DNA of 64,000 bases from Acinetobacter silvestris (GTDB lineage Bacteria > Pseudomonadota > Gammaproteobacteria > Pseudomonadales > Moraxellaceae), in contig NZ_NEGB01000002.1 of the NCBI RefSeq assembly GCF_002135235.1, positions 248,001 to 312,000 of the forward strand. Direction: 5' to 3'. The translations under genes and the position numbers were made by a program. Under the pieces are notes generated by a model, which worked only from the letters and a program-made list of their open reading frames with translations, was not told where the DNA came from and searched no databases. Within the stretch, counting starts at the first letter, position 1. The number at the start of each line of letters is the position of its first letter. Positions 50,582 to 60,415 of this stretch are shown one piece after another.

Positions 50582-50671
50582 TTTTTATGAACTCACCAGT
50601 TGCAACATAAAATTAAATATGCGACATAATAAGGTCATAAACAGTATTCGGTTTAAAGCAAGGATAGTACG

Positions 50672-51472
50672 ATGACACTCAGTTGTATTCAACAACCACA
50701 TCAACATTTAGATGCAAAATTAGAAGATGGCGTACTAACTTTAGCCATTCAGCGTGCTGAAGCAAAGAATGCATTGTATGGTGAACTTTATTTATGGATT
50801 GCTCAAGCTTTAGATGAAGCTGATCAACATAAAGATGTTCGTGTCACCATTTTACGTGGTGCTGATGCAGATTTCACCGCAGGCAATGACATGAAAGATT
50901 TTATGGCATTCATTCACACGCCACAACAAGGTAAATCTGGCGATGCACCACCCTTTGTTCTACTCAAAGCTGCTGCACGCTTCTCTAAACCATTAATCTG
51001 TGCTGTCCGTGGTGTTGCTATTGGTATTGGCGTAACTATATTGCTACATGCAGATTTGGTTTATAGTGATAATACCGCCCTATTCCAAATTCCTTTTGTC
51101 AGCCTAGGTCTTTCGCCTGAAGGTGCTGCGAGCAAGTTACTCATCCAACAAGCGGGCTATCATAAAGCCGCTGAGCTTCTATTAACTGCACAAAAATTTA
51201 ACAGTGAAAAAGCGTTAAATGCTGGTTTAGTCAATAGTATTGAAGATGATGTATATGCACATGCTTTAAAACAAGCACAAACGATGGCAGCTTTACCACT
51301 AGCATCCTTAAAACAAACCAAAGCACTCATGAAACATAATCTTCAAGAAATTGTGGATTGTATTGATGATGAAGCTGAAATCTTTATGCAACGAGTAAAA
51401 TCACCTGAAATGGCAGAAGCAGTGGCTGCATTTATGCAAAAGCGTAAAGCTGACTTTGCGCAATTTAACTAA
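50672..51472 (+). CDS. Enoyl-CoA hydratase/isomerase family protein
   Basis: This 266-residue crotonase-fold enzyme has AKNALYGELY and FTAGNDMKDFMAF, holding the oxyanion GND. CAVRGVAIGIGVTILLHADLVY and FVSLGLSPEGAASKLL (Glu region) follow. AAGGATAGTACG precedes the ATG. Fatty-acid or aromatic-acid degradation is likely, but the pathway is unclear with no partners nearby. Confidence 0.9.
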   Translation: MTLSCIQQPHQHLDAKLEDGVLTLAIQRAEAKNALYGELYLWIAQALDEADQHKDVRVTILRGADADFTAGNDMKDFMAFIHTPQQGKSGDAPPFVLLKAAARFSKPLICAVRGVAIGIGVTILLHADLVYSDNTALFQIPFVSLGLSPEGAASKLLIQQAGYHKAAELLLTAQKFNSEKALNAGLVNSIEDDVYAHALKQAQTMAALPLASLKQTKALMKHNLQEIVDCIDDEAEIFMQRVKSPEMAEAVAAFMQKRKADFAQFN

Positions 51473-51489
51473 TTTCAGCACTTAAAAAT

Positions 51490-51526
51490 TAAAAGCCACT
51501 TAGTGATTTAGATTGCTAAGTGGTTT
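51490..51526 (+). terminator. Terminator after crotonase gene
   Basis: CCACTTAG and CTAAGTGG pair across a loop of about 12 bases, followed by TTTTATA. A reasonable intrinsic terminator. Confidence 0.75.
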
Positions 51527-51578
51527 TATACTTTCAATCATTCTACTTTCTTAAATATATTCATATTAGGCGAACATT

Positions 51579-52337
51579 ATGTCTCAGAATAACGCTGAAA
51601 AAAAACGCTATTACGAACCTGCACCGCAGGATATTGATGTCGAAAACTTTAAGAAGGTCGTTACAAGTCGCCGTTCGGTACGTAAATTTACTGATAAAGC
51701 TATTCCTGCTGAGGTTTTAGATTCGTGTTTAGATCTTGCATTATTAGCACCGAATTCATCTAACTTACAGCCTTGGACTTTTTATGTGGTGCAATCTACA
51801 GGTAAGAAGAAACAACTAATCAAAGCGTGTTTGAGTCAATTGGCCGCAAAAACAGCTTCAGAATTAATTGTTTGTGTAGCTCGTACCGACCGTATTAATG
51901 AAATGGCGAAAAAGAATATCAGTGAGTTTCCATTTCCTGAAGCACCAGCAACCGTGCAAAAATATTACCGTTTTATTCCTTATAACTATAAAACAGGTTA
52001 CTTGAATGCACTTGGTCACTTTAAGAAAGTGGCTTTTAAAGTTGCACGTCAGCTTGATAAACAGCTTCCTGTTACTGCATTCAATCCAGCAGATGCCAAA
52101 TTGTGGGCTAGTAAAACCACAGCTTTAGCTTGTGAAAATCTCGTCCTTGCCTTACGTGCTTATGGCTTTGATAGCTGTATGATGGAAGGGTTTGACGAAC
52201 CACTCGTACGTAAAATTTTAACTTTAGGTCATCAAGAATACCCTGTGATGGTCATTGCTGCGGGTGAACGTGCTAAAGATGGTGTATTCTTTCCACAATA
52301 TCGTTTTGACCGTGATTTATTTATTCAAAAGGTATAA
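51579..52337 (+). CDS. Nitroreductase family protein
   Basis: This 252-residue FMN-dependent reductase has SRRSVRKFTDKAIPAE, ALLAPNSSNLQPWTFYVV, and a C-terminal segment with ALALRAYGFDSCMMEGFDE-like FMN contacts. AGGCGAACATT precedes the ATG. These enzymes reduce nitroaromatics or quinones; the natural substrate is unknown. Confidence 0.9.
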   Translation: MSQNNAEKKRYYEPAPQDIDVENFKKVVTSRRSVRKFTDKAIPAEVLDSCLDLALLAPNSSNLQPWTFYVVQSTGKKKQLIKACLSQLAAKTASELIVCVARTDRINEMAKKNISEFPFPEAPATVQKYYRFIPYNYKTGYLNALGHFKKVAFKVARQLDKQLPVTAFNPADAKLWASKTTALACENLVLALRAYGFDSCMMEGFDEPLVRKILTLGHQEYPVMVIAAGERAKDGVFFPQYRFDRDLFIQKV

Positions 52338-52353
52338 AACCAAATCAAAACAA

Positions 52354-52668
52354 TTATTCAATTTGAATCATTTGTATAAATTCAAAGGCAGGCTCTTCGT
52401 AAGGATGGCTTGCCTTTAATGCTTTTTGCACTTGTGAAGCTTTCTCTTCAGGCAGAATAGTTTCAACTCGCCATTCTGGGATTTGCTCCAACGTATCCAA
52501 GGCACCAACAAATGGATTTGCACCTTTTACAGGTTTAAATTGCCCTATTCCCAATACTTGCCAAGCACAATGTTCATAGTTCCCTACACCACCTGCACCT
52601 GCTTCAAAGATTGCAAGTTTAGTGGGTTCGATGTGAGATTCGGGGACATAGTAAATAAGTTTAAGCAT
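52354..52668 (-). CDS. NIF3/YqfO-like protein
   Basis: This 104-residue protein contains VPESHIEPTKLAIFEAGAGGVGNYEHCAW and ASHPYEEPAFEFIQM, the NIF3/YqfO dimerisation-type motif usually inserted in the larger NIF3 family. Stand-alone short copies are known in gammaproteobacteria. Function unknown. It faces the nitroreductase. Confidence 0.85.
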   Translation of the reverse strand: MLKLIYYVPESHIEPTKLAIFEAGAGGVGNYEHCAWQVLGIGQFKPVKGANPFVGALDTLEQIPEWRVETILPEEKASQVQKALKASHPYEEPAFEFIQMIQIE

Positions 52669-52745
52669 CTTCTAATCCAAACATTTCTAGCGTATAAATA
52701 TTAATTATAGCCTTTTACTTTTATTATCAAGATTCTAACCATTTT

Positions 52746-53558
52746 ATGTCTAACAAATTACTTACTAAAAAATTAATGAATAGTGCTATTTTCTTAGTTC
52801 TACTTATTATTATCTTATTTGTGGGAATTCAAGGAAGTTTCAATCCATCTTCTCAAGACAAACCTACTATCTTAATTTCCTTACTTTCTTTTGCTGCAAC
52901 ATTATATGCACCTATTGCGGCCTTTATCTTTTATGACAGTTGGAAATCTCAGACAAAATTTAATCGAGTCACAAATAATATTATTGAATTACAAAAAGTT
53001 TTACATGATTATGTTTCATCGTTAAAGTCACTTAGACAACGAATCATATCCCCCCACTTAAGAAGTAAATTTGAAAAAGAAGATGATTATACTAATAATC
53101 TTAAAAAACTTTTTGATCAAAAAATATGTGAAATTCACTCTGTAGAAACAGTGAGATACGAGGCCTGTAAATTACTTAGTATTCTTAGAACAGATACATA
53201 TGAAACTTCCGACTCCCTTAGTAATAATTTTCAAGAATTAGACCTCATCATTGATGAAATTAGTAAAGAAGTGGATCATTTCAAAAACTACTATATGATC
53301 TTTATAAACAACTATTACAAAAATGAATCTGAACTTAAAGATTTTCTCAAATCTGAAGATTATAAGGAGCTCACCTACAAACTTTCAGCACAACGAGAAT
53401 TAAGTAATACAATTAAAACTAATCTCAAAGCTGCTTTAACCTTAAGCGCAGATTCAATTAATCCAGAAAAAACTCTAAAAATTAATGATTTCATAAAAAA
53501 TATTGATAAAGTTTCGACTGAAGCTCTCAAAAACTATGAAATAAATTTTAAAAATTAA
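52746..53558 (+). CDS. AT-rich two-helix membrane protein, unknown
   Basis: This 270-residue protein has two transmembrane helices at about residues 12-31 and 42-64. They are followed by a long helical, charged cytoplasmic or periplasmic domain with leucine heptad-like patterns (probable coiled coil). Codons are more AT-rich than in neighbours, suggesting recent acquisition. No ribosome site of note. It matches no family I know. The gene could be a defence or signalling accessory gene, but that is speculation. Confidence 0.7.
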   Translation: MSNKLLTKKLMNSAIFLVLLIIILFVGIQGSFNPSSQDKPTILISLLSFAATLYAPIAAFIFYDSWKSQTKFNRVTNNIIELQKVLHDYVSSLKSLRQRIISPHLRSKFEKEDDYTNNLKKLFDQKICEIHSVETVRYEACKLLSILRTDTYETSDSLSNNFQELDLIIDEISKEVDHFKNYYMIFINNYYKNESELKDFLKSEDYKELTYKLSAQRELSNTIKTNLKAALTLSADSINPEKTLKINDFIKNIDKVSTEALKNYEINFKN

Positions 53559-53885
53559 ATATTATCTTACGCTGCCTTCTAAATTAAATATTCAGCATAC
53601 GACCAAACATTAAAAATAACACTTGGAATTCAATAGCCACACCAAAAAACCCAGCCTTTTGGGTATAATAACACTTTATCAATGCTTACATATTTTTCAG
53701 TTCTTATTATTTTTCACCTCACTCTTTGACTTAATATTAAACATATTATAAGCAAAAAATTTATCCTTATTTACACAATTTAACTGATGCAAAAAATAAA
53801 CCAAATTTTCAACTGTAACTATTTATTCTCAAAATACAGACTAAGAAAAAGCCCCTTACGGAGCTTTTTCAGATCAGTCTTTCAA
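53559..53885. other. Intergenic gap after the AT-rich membrane gene
   Basis: About 330 AT-rich bases without a supportable gene. A weak ACCC/GGGT hairpin lies near 53650. Near the right end is the purL terminator. Confidence 0.4.
53844..53871 (-). terminator. Terminator of purL
   Basis: GAAAAAGC and GCTTTTTC arms around CCCTTACGGA, with one inner mismatch. Leftward of purL, it has a T tract when read on the minus strand. Confidence 0.7.
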
Positions 53886-56800
53886 TTAACCAATAAATTT
53901 ACGTGCATTACGGAACATACGTAACCATGCACCATCTTCAGTCCATTCTTCAGGTTTCCAAGAATGTTGAAGTGCACGGAAGTTACGCTCAGGATGCGGC
54001 ATCATAATCGTTGCACGACCATCGGTAGACGTCACCCCTGAAATTGCATCTGGCGAACCATTCGGGTTCATTGGGTATTGTTGTGTTGCATTACCAAAGC
54101 TATCCACATAACGTAAAATCACTTGGTTGCCCGCATTCAATGCAGCAAGGTTCGCTTCTGGTGCAACCACACGACCTTCACCATGCGCAACAGCGATTGG
54201 TAAAATCGAACCATCCATATCTTGTAATAACACAGAATTAGATTTTTCTACACGCACATTCACTGCACGCGCTTCAAACATTTCTGAAGTATTACGATGG
54301 AAACGTGGCCAAGCATCAGCACCCGGAATAAGTGGTGCAAGTTGCGACAACATTTGGCAACCGTTACAAATACCTAAAGAGAAGGTTTCATCACGGTTAA
54401 AGAATTTTTCAAATTGATCACGCAGTTTCGGATTGAACAGAACTGATTTTGCCCAACCACCTCCTGCGCCCATGACGTCACCGTAAGAGAAACCACCACA
54501 AGCGACAAGACCTTCAAAGTCGTCTAAATCGATACGACCTGCAAGTAAATCACTCATGTGCACATCGACTGTAGTAAAGCCTACTTTATCAAATGCAGCT
54601 GCCATTTCAACATGACCATTGACACCTTGTTCACGTAAAATCACCATGTTCGGGCGACGTGAATTGATATATGGCGCTTCAATCTCTTCATTCAAATTAA
54701 AGGTCGGTTGTGCGATTAAACCTTTATGTTCTTTGTTAGCAATTAGGCTATATTCTTGATCTGCAGTTTCAACATTATCACGTAAACGTTGGATTTGATG
54801 TGACACTTCAGTCCAAGCTTGCTGCAATTCAGCACGCTCTAAACTTAAACCATTAACAGTTAAAGCATCAGATGTATTGACTGTACCAACAACTACAATG
54901 GCATCTTTCAATGCAGAAGCTGCAACTTCAGTTTGAAGCTCAGCCCAATCAGATACACTAATTTGTAATACTGCACCAATTTCTTCAGCAAATAAGCTTG
55001 CAATGGATTGATCTTCAAGTGCTACACCCAAACGTGAAGCAAACATCATTTCAGCAACCGTTGCCAACAAACCACCATCACCAATGTCATGGTAAGCTTT
55101 GATCAAGCCACGATTGTTCCAATCTTGAACCAATGCGAAGAATGCTTTGAAGTCATCAAAACTATCAACATCTGGTGTGATTGAACCAATTGCCTTATAC
55201 ACTTGTGCAAGGATCGAACCACCTAAACGGAATTGACCTTTAGATAAATCGATACGAACCAAGACTGAATCAAGATTTTTCAATTCAGGTGTCATGGTTT
55301 GACGAACATCAAGTACTGGTGCAAATGCAGTAATCACACCTGTCATTGGTGACGTTACAGCTTTATCTTCGCCTTCGTCGTTCCAAGTGGTACGCATAGA
55401 AAGTGAATCTTTACCGACTGGAATCGCAATACCCAATGCAGGACACATTTCCATACCAATCGCTTTAACACCTTCAAACAAGGCTTGATCTTCACCCTGT
55501 TGACCTGCTGCTGCCATCCAGTTTGCAGATAATTTAATGTCGCTAATCTGGTCGATGCGAGAACACATAATGTTTGAAATTGACTCAGCCACTGCTAAAC
55601 GAGCAGAGGCAGCAGGATTTAACAATGCAACTGGTGGACGTTCACCCATTGCCATTGCTTCACCTGTGAAGCCTTGTAAACTTGTGGTGGTTACTGCTGC
55701 ATCTGCAACAGGAACCTGCCAAGGACCGACCATTTGGTCACGTGCAACCATACCGGTAATTGAACGGTCACCAATGGTGATTAAGAATGATTTAGATGCA
55801 ACTGTTGGGTTCTTAAGAACACGGTAAATTGCATCTTTCAGTTCAACTTTTGAACCGTCAAAATCATCACCTTGACGTTCAATTGTTTCATATGAACGAC
55901 TCATGCGTGGTGTACCACCCAGCATGACTTGCATTGGCATATCAACCGCTTTGTTACCAAACAATGGATCTTCAACGGTTAAATGGCGTGCTTCAGTTGC
56001 TTCACCCAATACTGCAAACGGACAGCGTTCACGTGCACAGATTGATTCAAATAATTCTAAAGAACTTGGACGAATTGCCAATACATAACGTTCTTGCGCT
56101 TCGTTTGACCAGATTTCCATTGGAGACATTCCTGGCTCTAATGAAGGAATCTTACGAAGATCAAGCACAGCACCGAGTTCGTGATCATTTACCAGTTCAG
56201 GCATTGCATTTGAAACACCACCCGCACCGACATCATGTACAGATACGATTGGGTTAAAATCTTCCATGCGCCAGCAGGTATCAATCACTTCTTGGCAACG
56301 GCGTTCCATTTCTGGGTTTTCACGTTGTACCGAAGCAAAGTCTAAGTTTTCGCCGAGTTTACCGCTATCTACAGAAGATGCAGCACCACCACCTAAACCG
56401 ATCAGCATTGCAGGGCCACCCAAAACAATGAGTAAATCACCTGGTTGAATCGCATCTTTTTCGACATGATCAGGACGAATATTACCGTAACCACCCGCGA
56501 TCATAATTGGTTTATGGAAACCTTTAACTTCGCCATTCACGTTTTGTTCGAACGTACGGAAGTAACCATTTAAAGCAGGACGACCAAATTCATTATTAAA
56601 TGCAGCACCACCTAAAGGACCATCAATCATGATCTGAAGTGCCGATGCCATACGCGATGGTTTGCCGTAATTATCTTCCCAAGGTTGTTCAAACCCAGGA
56701 ATATTTAAGTTTGAAACAGTAAACGCAGTTAAACCTGCTTTAGGTTTACCACCACGACCTGTTGCACCCTCATCACGAATTTCACCACCTGAACCCGTAG

Positions 56801-57716
56801 CAGCACCAGCAAATGGTGCAATTGCGGTTGGATGGTTATGTGTTTCCACTTTCATTAAGATATGAGCAGCTTGACTCTTATATTTATAAACGTGACGACC
56901 ATTTTCATCTGCTTTTGGATAAAAACGTTGCGTATCAAAACCGACAATCACTGAGGCATTGTCTTTATAAGCTGACAATACATCTGTTGGTGATTCTTTA
57001 TAGGTGTTTTTAATCATTTGGAACAATGATAAAGGTTGTTTTTCACCATCAATGGTCCATTCAGAACCAAAAATTTTATGACGGCAATGCTCAGAGTTTG
57101 CTTGCGCAAACATCATCAACTCGATGTCATTCGGGTTACGACCCATTTTTATAAAGGCTTCAGTCAGGTAATCAATTTCTTCCATTGATAACGCAAAACC
57201 AAATTCATTATTGGCTTTAACTAAAGCCTCTTTACCTTGACCCAAAATATCAATTGAGTTCAAAGGTTTTGGTGCTGTTTCTAAAAACAATGCCGCAGCA
57301 TCATCAATATGATTGAAAACGCTTTCTGTCATACGATCGTGTAAAACTTGTTTTACTTCATTGGTGATTTCAGAAACACCTTTTAAAGTAAACAAAACAC
57401 CGCGTTCTAGGCGGTGGATCGGCGTATTACAGTTGGCAAAAATATCAGTCGCTTTTGATGACCACGGAGAAATTGTTCCCAAACGCGGTGTTACTAAAAT
57501 TTGGACTTCATCACTTGCTACTTGGCGCAATTCAAATGATGCACCATCATTTAAAAGCTGTAATGCTGATTGCTGTTGTTGCTCGTTGAGCGCTTGGTCA
57601 AACAGATAAACCCATTGGCTATCGCAAGATTGAACCGAACTAATTGACGATAAACGTGATAATAGTTGAGTTTTCTTAAAGGTAGAATGTGCTGATGCAC
57701 CGGCCACGATAAACAT
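53886..57716 (-). CDS. purL: Phosphoribosylformylglycinamidine synthase
   Basis: This 1276-residue large-type FGAM synthase converts FGAR to FGAM in purine synthesis. ATG at 57716 gives the family start [11 protein letters not shown]; 11 residues upstream are unlikely. The AIR-synthase halves include the ATP-binding [25 protein letters not shown] segment. The C-terminal glutaminase has [25 protein letters not shown] and MPHPERNF. Full length. Confidence 0.98.
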   Translation of the reverse strand: MFIVAGASAHSTFKKTQLLSRLSSISSVQSCDSQWVYLFDQALNEQQQQSALQLLNDGASFELRQVASDEVQILVTPRLGTISPWSSKATDIFANCNTPIHRLERGVLFTLKGVSEITNEVKQVLHDRMTESVFNHIDDAAALFLETAPKPLNSIDILGQGKEALVKANNEFGFALSMEEIDYLTEAFIKMGRNPNDIELMMFAQANSEHCRHKIFGSEWTIDGEKQPLSLFQMIKNTYKESPTDVLSAYKDNASVIVGFDTQRFYPKADENGRHVYKYKSQAAHILMKVETHNHPTAIAPFAGAATGSGGEIRDEGATGRGGKPKAGLTAFTVSNLNIPGFEQPWEDNYGKPSRMASALQIMIDGPLGGAAFNNEFGRPALNGYFRTFEQNVNGEVKGFHKPIMIAGGYGNIRPDHVEKDAIQPGDLLIVLGGPAMLIGLGGGAASSVDSGKLGENLDFASVQRENPEMERRCQEVIDTCWRMEDFNPIVSVHDVGAGGVSNAMPELVNDHELGAVLDLRKIPSLEPGMSPMEIWSNEAQERYVLAIRPSSLELFESICARERCPFAVLGEATEARHLTVEDPLFGNKAVDMPMQVMLGGTPRMSRSYETIERQGDDFDGSKVELKDAIYRVLKNPTVASKSFLITIGDRSITGMVARDQMVGPWQVPVADAAVTTTSLQGFTGEAMAMGERPPVALLNPAASARLAVAESISNIMCSRIDQISDIKLSANWMAAAGQQGEDQALFEGVKAIGMEMCPALGIAIPVGKDSLSMRTTWNDEGEDKAVTSPMTGVITAFAPVLDVRQTMTPELKNLDSVLVRIDLSKGQFRLGGSILAQVYKAIGSITPDVDSFDDFKAFFALVQDWNNRGLIKAYHDIGDGGLLATVAEMMFASRLGVALEDQSIASLFAEEIGAVLQISVSDWAELQTEVAASALKDAIVVVGTVNTSDALTVNGLSLERAELQQAWTEVSHQIQRLRDNVETADQEYSLIANKEHKGLIAQPTFNLNEEIEAPYINSRRPNMVILREQGVNGHVEMAAAFDKVGFTTVDVHMSDLLAGRIDLDDFEGLVACGGFSYGDVMGAGGGWAKSVLFNPKLRDQFEKFFNRDETFSLGICNGCQMLSQLAPLIPGADAWPRFHRNTSEMFEARAVNVRVEKSNSVLLQDMDGSILPIAVAHGEGRVVAPEANLAALNAGNQVILRYVDSFGNATQQYPMNPNGSPDAISGVTSTDGRATIMMPHPERNFRALQHSWKPEEWTEDGAWLRMFRNARKFIG

Positions 57717-58109
57717 GCTGATTTTGGCTCCACGGGCAGGTCTAGACAACCATACCGCAATGTGACTTGAAGAGAGCGCATATTCTACTGCTAAAGCATA
57801 TTTTCAGCTAGTCATATCCACTTTAAAAAAATGAATTTTATCGCTTGAAGCCTTTCTATTTACATCAAATATCGTGTTTTTGAAGTATTTGTTAACAAAT
57901 ATTTTATTTAAATGAAAAAATTGACGTATCTCTCCGTCGATTTTGTTTAAGCTGAACACATCATAGATGTTGATCTTTCTATGAATAGAGATAACTCCAC
58001 AAAACATCAACAGGATATTTTCAAAATTGATGTTTATAGATGCAGAGTATTACTCCTACTATCTTTATTATTAACTGCCGTCACTTACAGCATTAGACAG
58101 CGTTTTAAA
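57717..58109. other. Upstream region of purL
   Basis: This 393-base stretch should hold the purL promoter. It contains a possible 54-residue frame (57981-58145) listed separately; no clear PurR-type operator was seen. Confidence 0.4.
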
Positions 58110-58145
58110 TTAGCTCTCAATTTTATCAAACTTACGGTCTTTTAA
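57981..58145 (+). CDS. Possible 54-residue membrane peptide
   Basis: A short frame encodes a basic N-terminus, then a very hydrophobic run (VLLLLSLLLTAVTYSI) and a basic tail. This is typical of small single-pass membrane proteins. It has no Shine-Dalgarno and overlaps the 3' end of the opposite DUF962 gene by 36 bases, so it may be chance. Confidence 0.25.
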   Translation: MNRDNSTKHQQDIFKIDVYRCRVLLLLSLLLTAVTYSIRQRFKLALNFIKLTVF

Positions 58146-58496
58146 ACTCAGATTGCCTCGCACAATATCCGAGAGCATTCGCCAATCCGAAATAAAACTA
58201 TATAAAGGTTGTTTAAAACTGGCAGGTTTATTCTTTTCGAAGACAAAATGCCCTACCCACGCACAAGCATAGCCTGAAACCAGTCCATAAATAAAATATT
58301 TAGGCTGGCGTTGGCGAATAGCTTTACTAAAAAAATAAATACCGACACTACTTCCAACTGCATGTAATCGTCGGCTCATAATATGGCGATGTTCTGTAAG
58401 GTAAAAACGGTAAAACTCTGAATAATTTTTAATAGGTAATTGAAATTGTTGTTCTGTTGGCACTAACACTTGTTTTGGCTCGACCTGCGCATTCAT
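58110..58496 (-). CDS. DUF962 (Mpo1-like) membrane protein
   Basis: This 128-residue protein starts at ATG 58496, preceded by AGGAAGAG. Segments FYRFYLTEHRHIMSRRLHAVGSSVGIYFF and GYACAWVGHFVFEKNKPASFKQPLYSFISDWRM carry the DUF962 His pattern (HxxxxRRxHxxG). Yeast Mpo1 is a dioxygenase in 2-hydroxy fatty acid breakdown; the bacterial role is unknown. Two hydrophobic helices are visible. Confidence 0.88.
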   Translation of the reverse strand: MNAQVEPKQVLVPTEQQFQLPIKNYSEFYRFYLTEHRHIMSRRLHAVGSSVGIYFFSKAIRQRQPKYFIYGLVSGYACAWVGHFVFEKNKPASFKQPLYSFISDWRMLSDIVRGNLSLKDRKFDKIES

Positions 58497-58760
58497 AATG
58501 CTCTTCCTGATGCTTTTATATTGCTTAAGATTACAATAATGTAGTTTGCGGTTAAATAAAAGCCAAATCAAAGATACTCATCTTAAAAAGTTAACAAAGT
58601 TTAAGCAAATTCCATACTGCTCATATGCCGTTGCTCCCGTGAATTGCGTTACAATATAAAACTTCATTAATAATACTGAGATAAAAAACCACATTTTATC
58701 CCTTTGTTATTCTTCATTATAAATTCTCATAAGCTGAATATAAATTTTTAGGACTTAGTC

Positions 58761-60248
58761 ATGGTTGAAGTTGAATTAAAATTTCAGATTCCCGAAGCAC
58801 GACGCAATGCAATACTTAAAGCAATAGATCCGAAAAAATCTGAAATTATTCAATTACAAGCTAAATATTATGACACTGAAGATCGTCAGCTTGCCCAGCA
58901 CGGTGTCGCTTTACGCCAGCGCTTAGAAGGTACGCAATGGGTTCAAACACTGAAAACTGCAGGTAAAAGCCACTTACATCGTTTTGAAGATAATCATGTG
59001 CTCACTCCTATACAAAATAATATAGATGAAGATACAACTGCATGGTCGCCCGTACTTAATCTTGAGATTTATCATCATAATCCCGAAGCACAAGCTATTC
59101 TGAAAAATGCTTTAGGTGAGACTCAATACCCACTTCAACAACAGTTTGAAACTGACATTCAACGTACCTGTCGCGTGATTCAATTTGAAGATGCTGAAAT
59201 TGAAATTAGTCTGGATATTGGAGAAGTTCGTACAGATTCAGCACGCCAAGAAATTCACGAAGTTGAATTTGAACTGAAAACAGGTTCTGTGCAGTCTTTA
59301 TTAGCGTTTAGTTTTGAATGGGTCAAGAAATATCAACTCTGGTTAGATGTTCGCAGTAAAGCTGAATTTGGAAATTTACTGGTCACTCATCAAACAGTCA
59401 GCCCTGCAAAACTTGTGAAAGAAATCCAACTGAATAAAAAAGACTCTGCCGATCAGAATCTTAGACTACTTATTGCCAACCAACTGCAACATTTATTACC
59501 AAATATTGCAGCCATCTCTGCTCAAGTTGCAACAGCAGAACATATTCAACAAGCACAGACGGCTTTACATCATCTACATTTAAGTTTGTCTTTATTTAAA
59601 GATTGGACGGATACCAAAACAGATAAATGGGCACATCAACTTTCCGCATTTAAAAGTCATTTCGAAAACTTACAGCATTTTGAGCATATGCAACGCACTT
59701 TAGGCGCTTTATTACAAAACCCTAAAACTGCCGAAAGTTTAAATAAAGATATTTTATATGCACAAGAAAAACTGAATAACTTGGTGAAATCGACGCAGAA
59801 TGTACAACATTATTTAGAATTGTTAATGTTCAGTTTAGGTACTTCGGAAAAAACTCAAACTCACGATTTAAAATGGTTCGCGCAAAATGCATTACAAACG
59901 CAATATAAACAGCTGCAAGATAGTCTAACTAAAGCGGATCTTAACGATTTTGAAAGCTTAGATGAGCTTGCTACACGCTTAAATGAATTAAAATTTAGTT
60001 TCCCCATCCTTACCAATATTTATGATGTCAAAAATTTGCAAAAATATAGTAAGTCACTCAATGATGCTCAACAGGCCTCTGAACAATATCAAGTTTTAAC
60101 TTCATCCTCTTCTTATTTACAACAAACTGATCTAGAGGCAAGCGATTGGTTTGCTTTAGGATGGCTTACAGCAAAGCAAGAAGCGTATGCTGAAAAGCTA
60201 CTAGAAACAACAGAACAATTTTTAGTCAGCCGTAAATTCTTGAAATAA
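58761..60248 (+). CDS. CYTH-CHAD protein, CYTH intact and CHAD degenerate
   Basis: This 495-residue protein has a CYTH (triphosphate tunnel) domain in residues 1-205. It keeps ExExK (Glu3, Glu5, Lys7), Arg52/Arg54, Lys65, and Glu167/Glu169/Glu171 with Lys173. Tripolyphosphatase or related activity is therefore plausible. The C-terminal part (about 230-490) aligns with the next gene's CHAD domain but has lost the signature: where CHAD has HxxxxRxxxRRxR, this has His261, Gln266, His270-His271 and His273. RD and the second HxxRKRLKRLRY box are replaced by Asp401 and RLNELKF. So it is likely an enzyme with a non-binding CHAD-like tail. Confidence 0.85.
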   Translation: MVEVELKFQIPEARRNAILKAIDPKKSEIIQLQAKYYDTEDRQLAQHGVALRQRLEGTQWVQTLKTAGKSHLHRFEDNHVLTPIQNNIDEDTTAWSPVLNLEIYHHNPEAQAILKNALGETQYPLQQQFETDIQRTCRVIQFEDAEIEISLDIGEVRTDSARQEIHEVEFELKTGSVQSLLAFSFEWVKKYQLWLDVRSKAEFGNLLVTHQTVSPAKLVKEIQLNKKDSADQNLRLLIANQLQHLLPNIAAISAQVATAEHIQQAQTALHHLHLSLSLFKDWTDTKTDKWAHQLSAFKSHFENLQHFEHMQRTLGALLQNPKTAESLNKDILYAQEKLNNLVKSTQNVQHYLELLMFSLGTSEKTQTHDLKWFAQNALQTQYKQLQDSLTKADLNDFESLDELATRLNELKFSFPILTNIYDVKNLQKYSKSLNDAQQASEQYQVLTSSSSYLQQTDLEASDWFALGWLTAKQEAYAEKLLETTEQFLVSRKFLK

Positions 60249-60415
60249 ATAATCTATCAGATCATTTTCAGCTGCGGTATAAACTAAAAATGATCTGATG
60301 TTTCTATGACAACAAGAACAAAAAACACTCAAAATTACATTTAAAGAAGACTTGTATTTAATATCGACGGAATAACAATAAGAGTCGAGTGATAACAAAG
60401 TTAGGACATGTCACG

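Noticed and set aside
53640..53670. Weak ACCC/GGGT hairpin
   Set aside because: Short stem and no clear T tract; not convincing as a terminator.
54044..57609. Several long open frames antisense to purL
   Set aside because: They mirror a conserved coding gene in the opposite strand and show no ribosome sites or family motifs.
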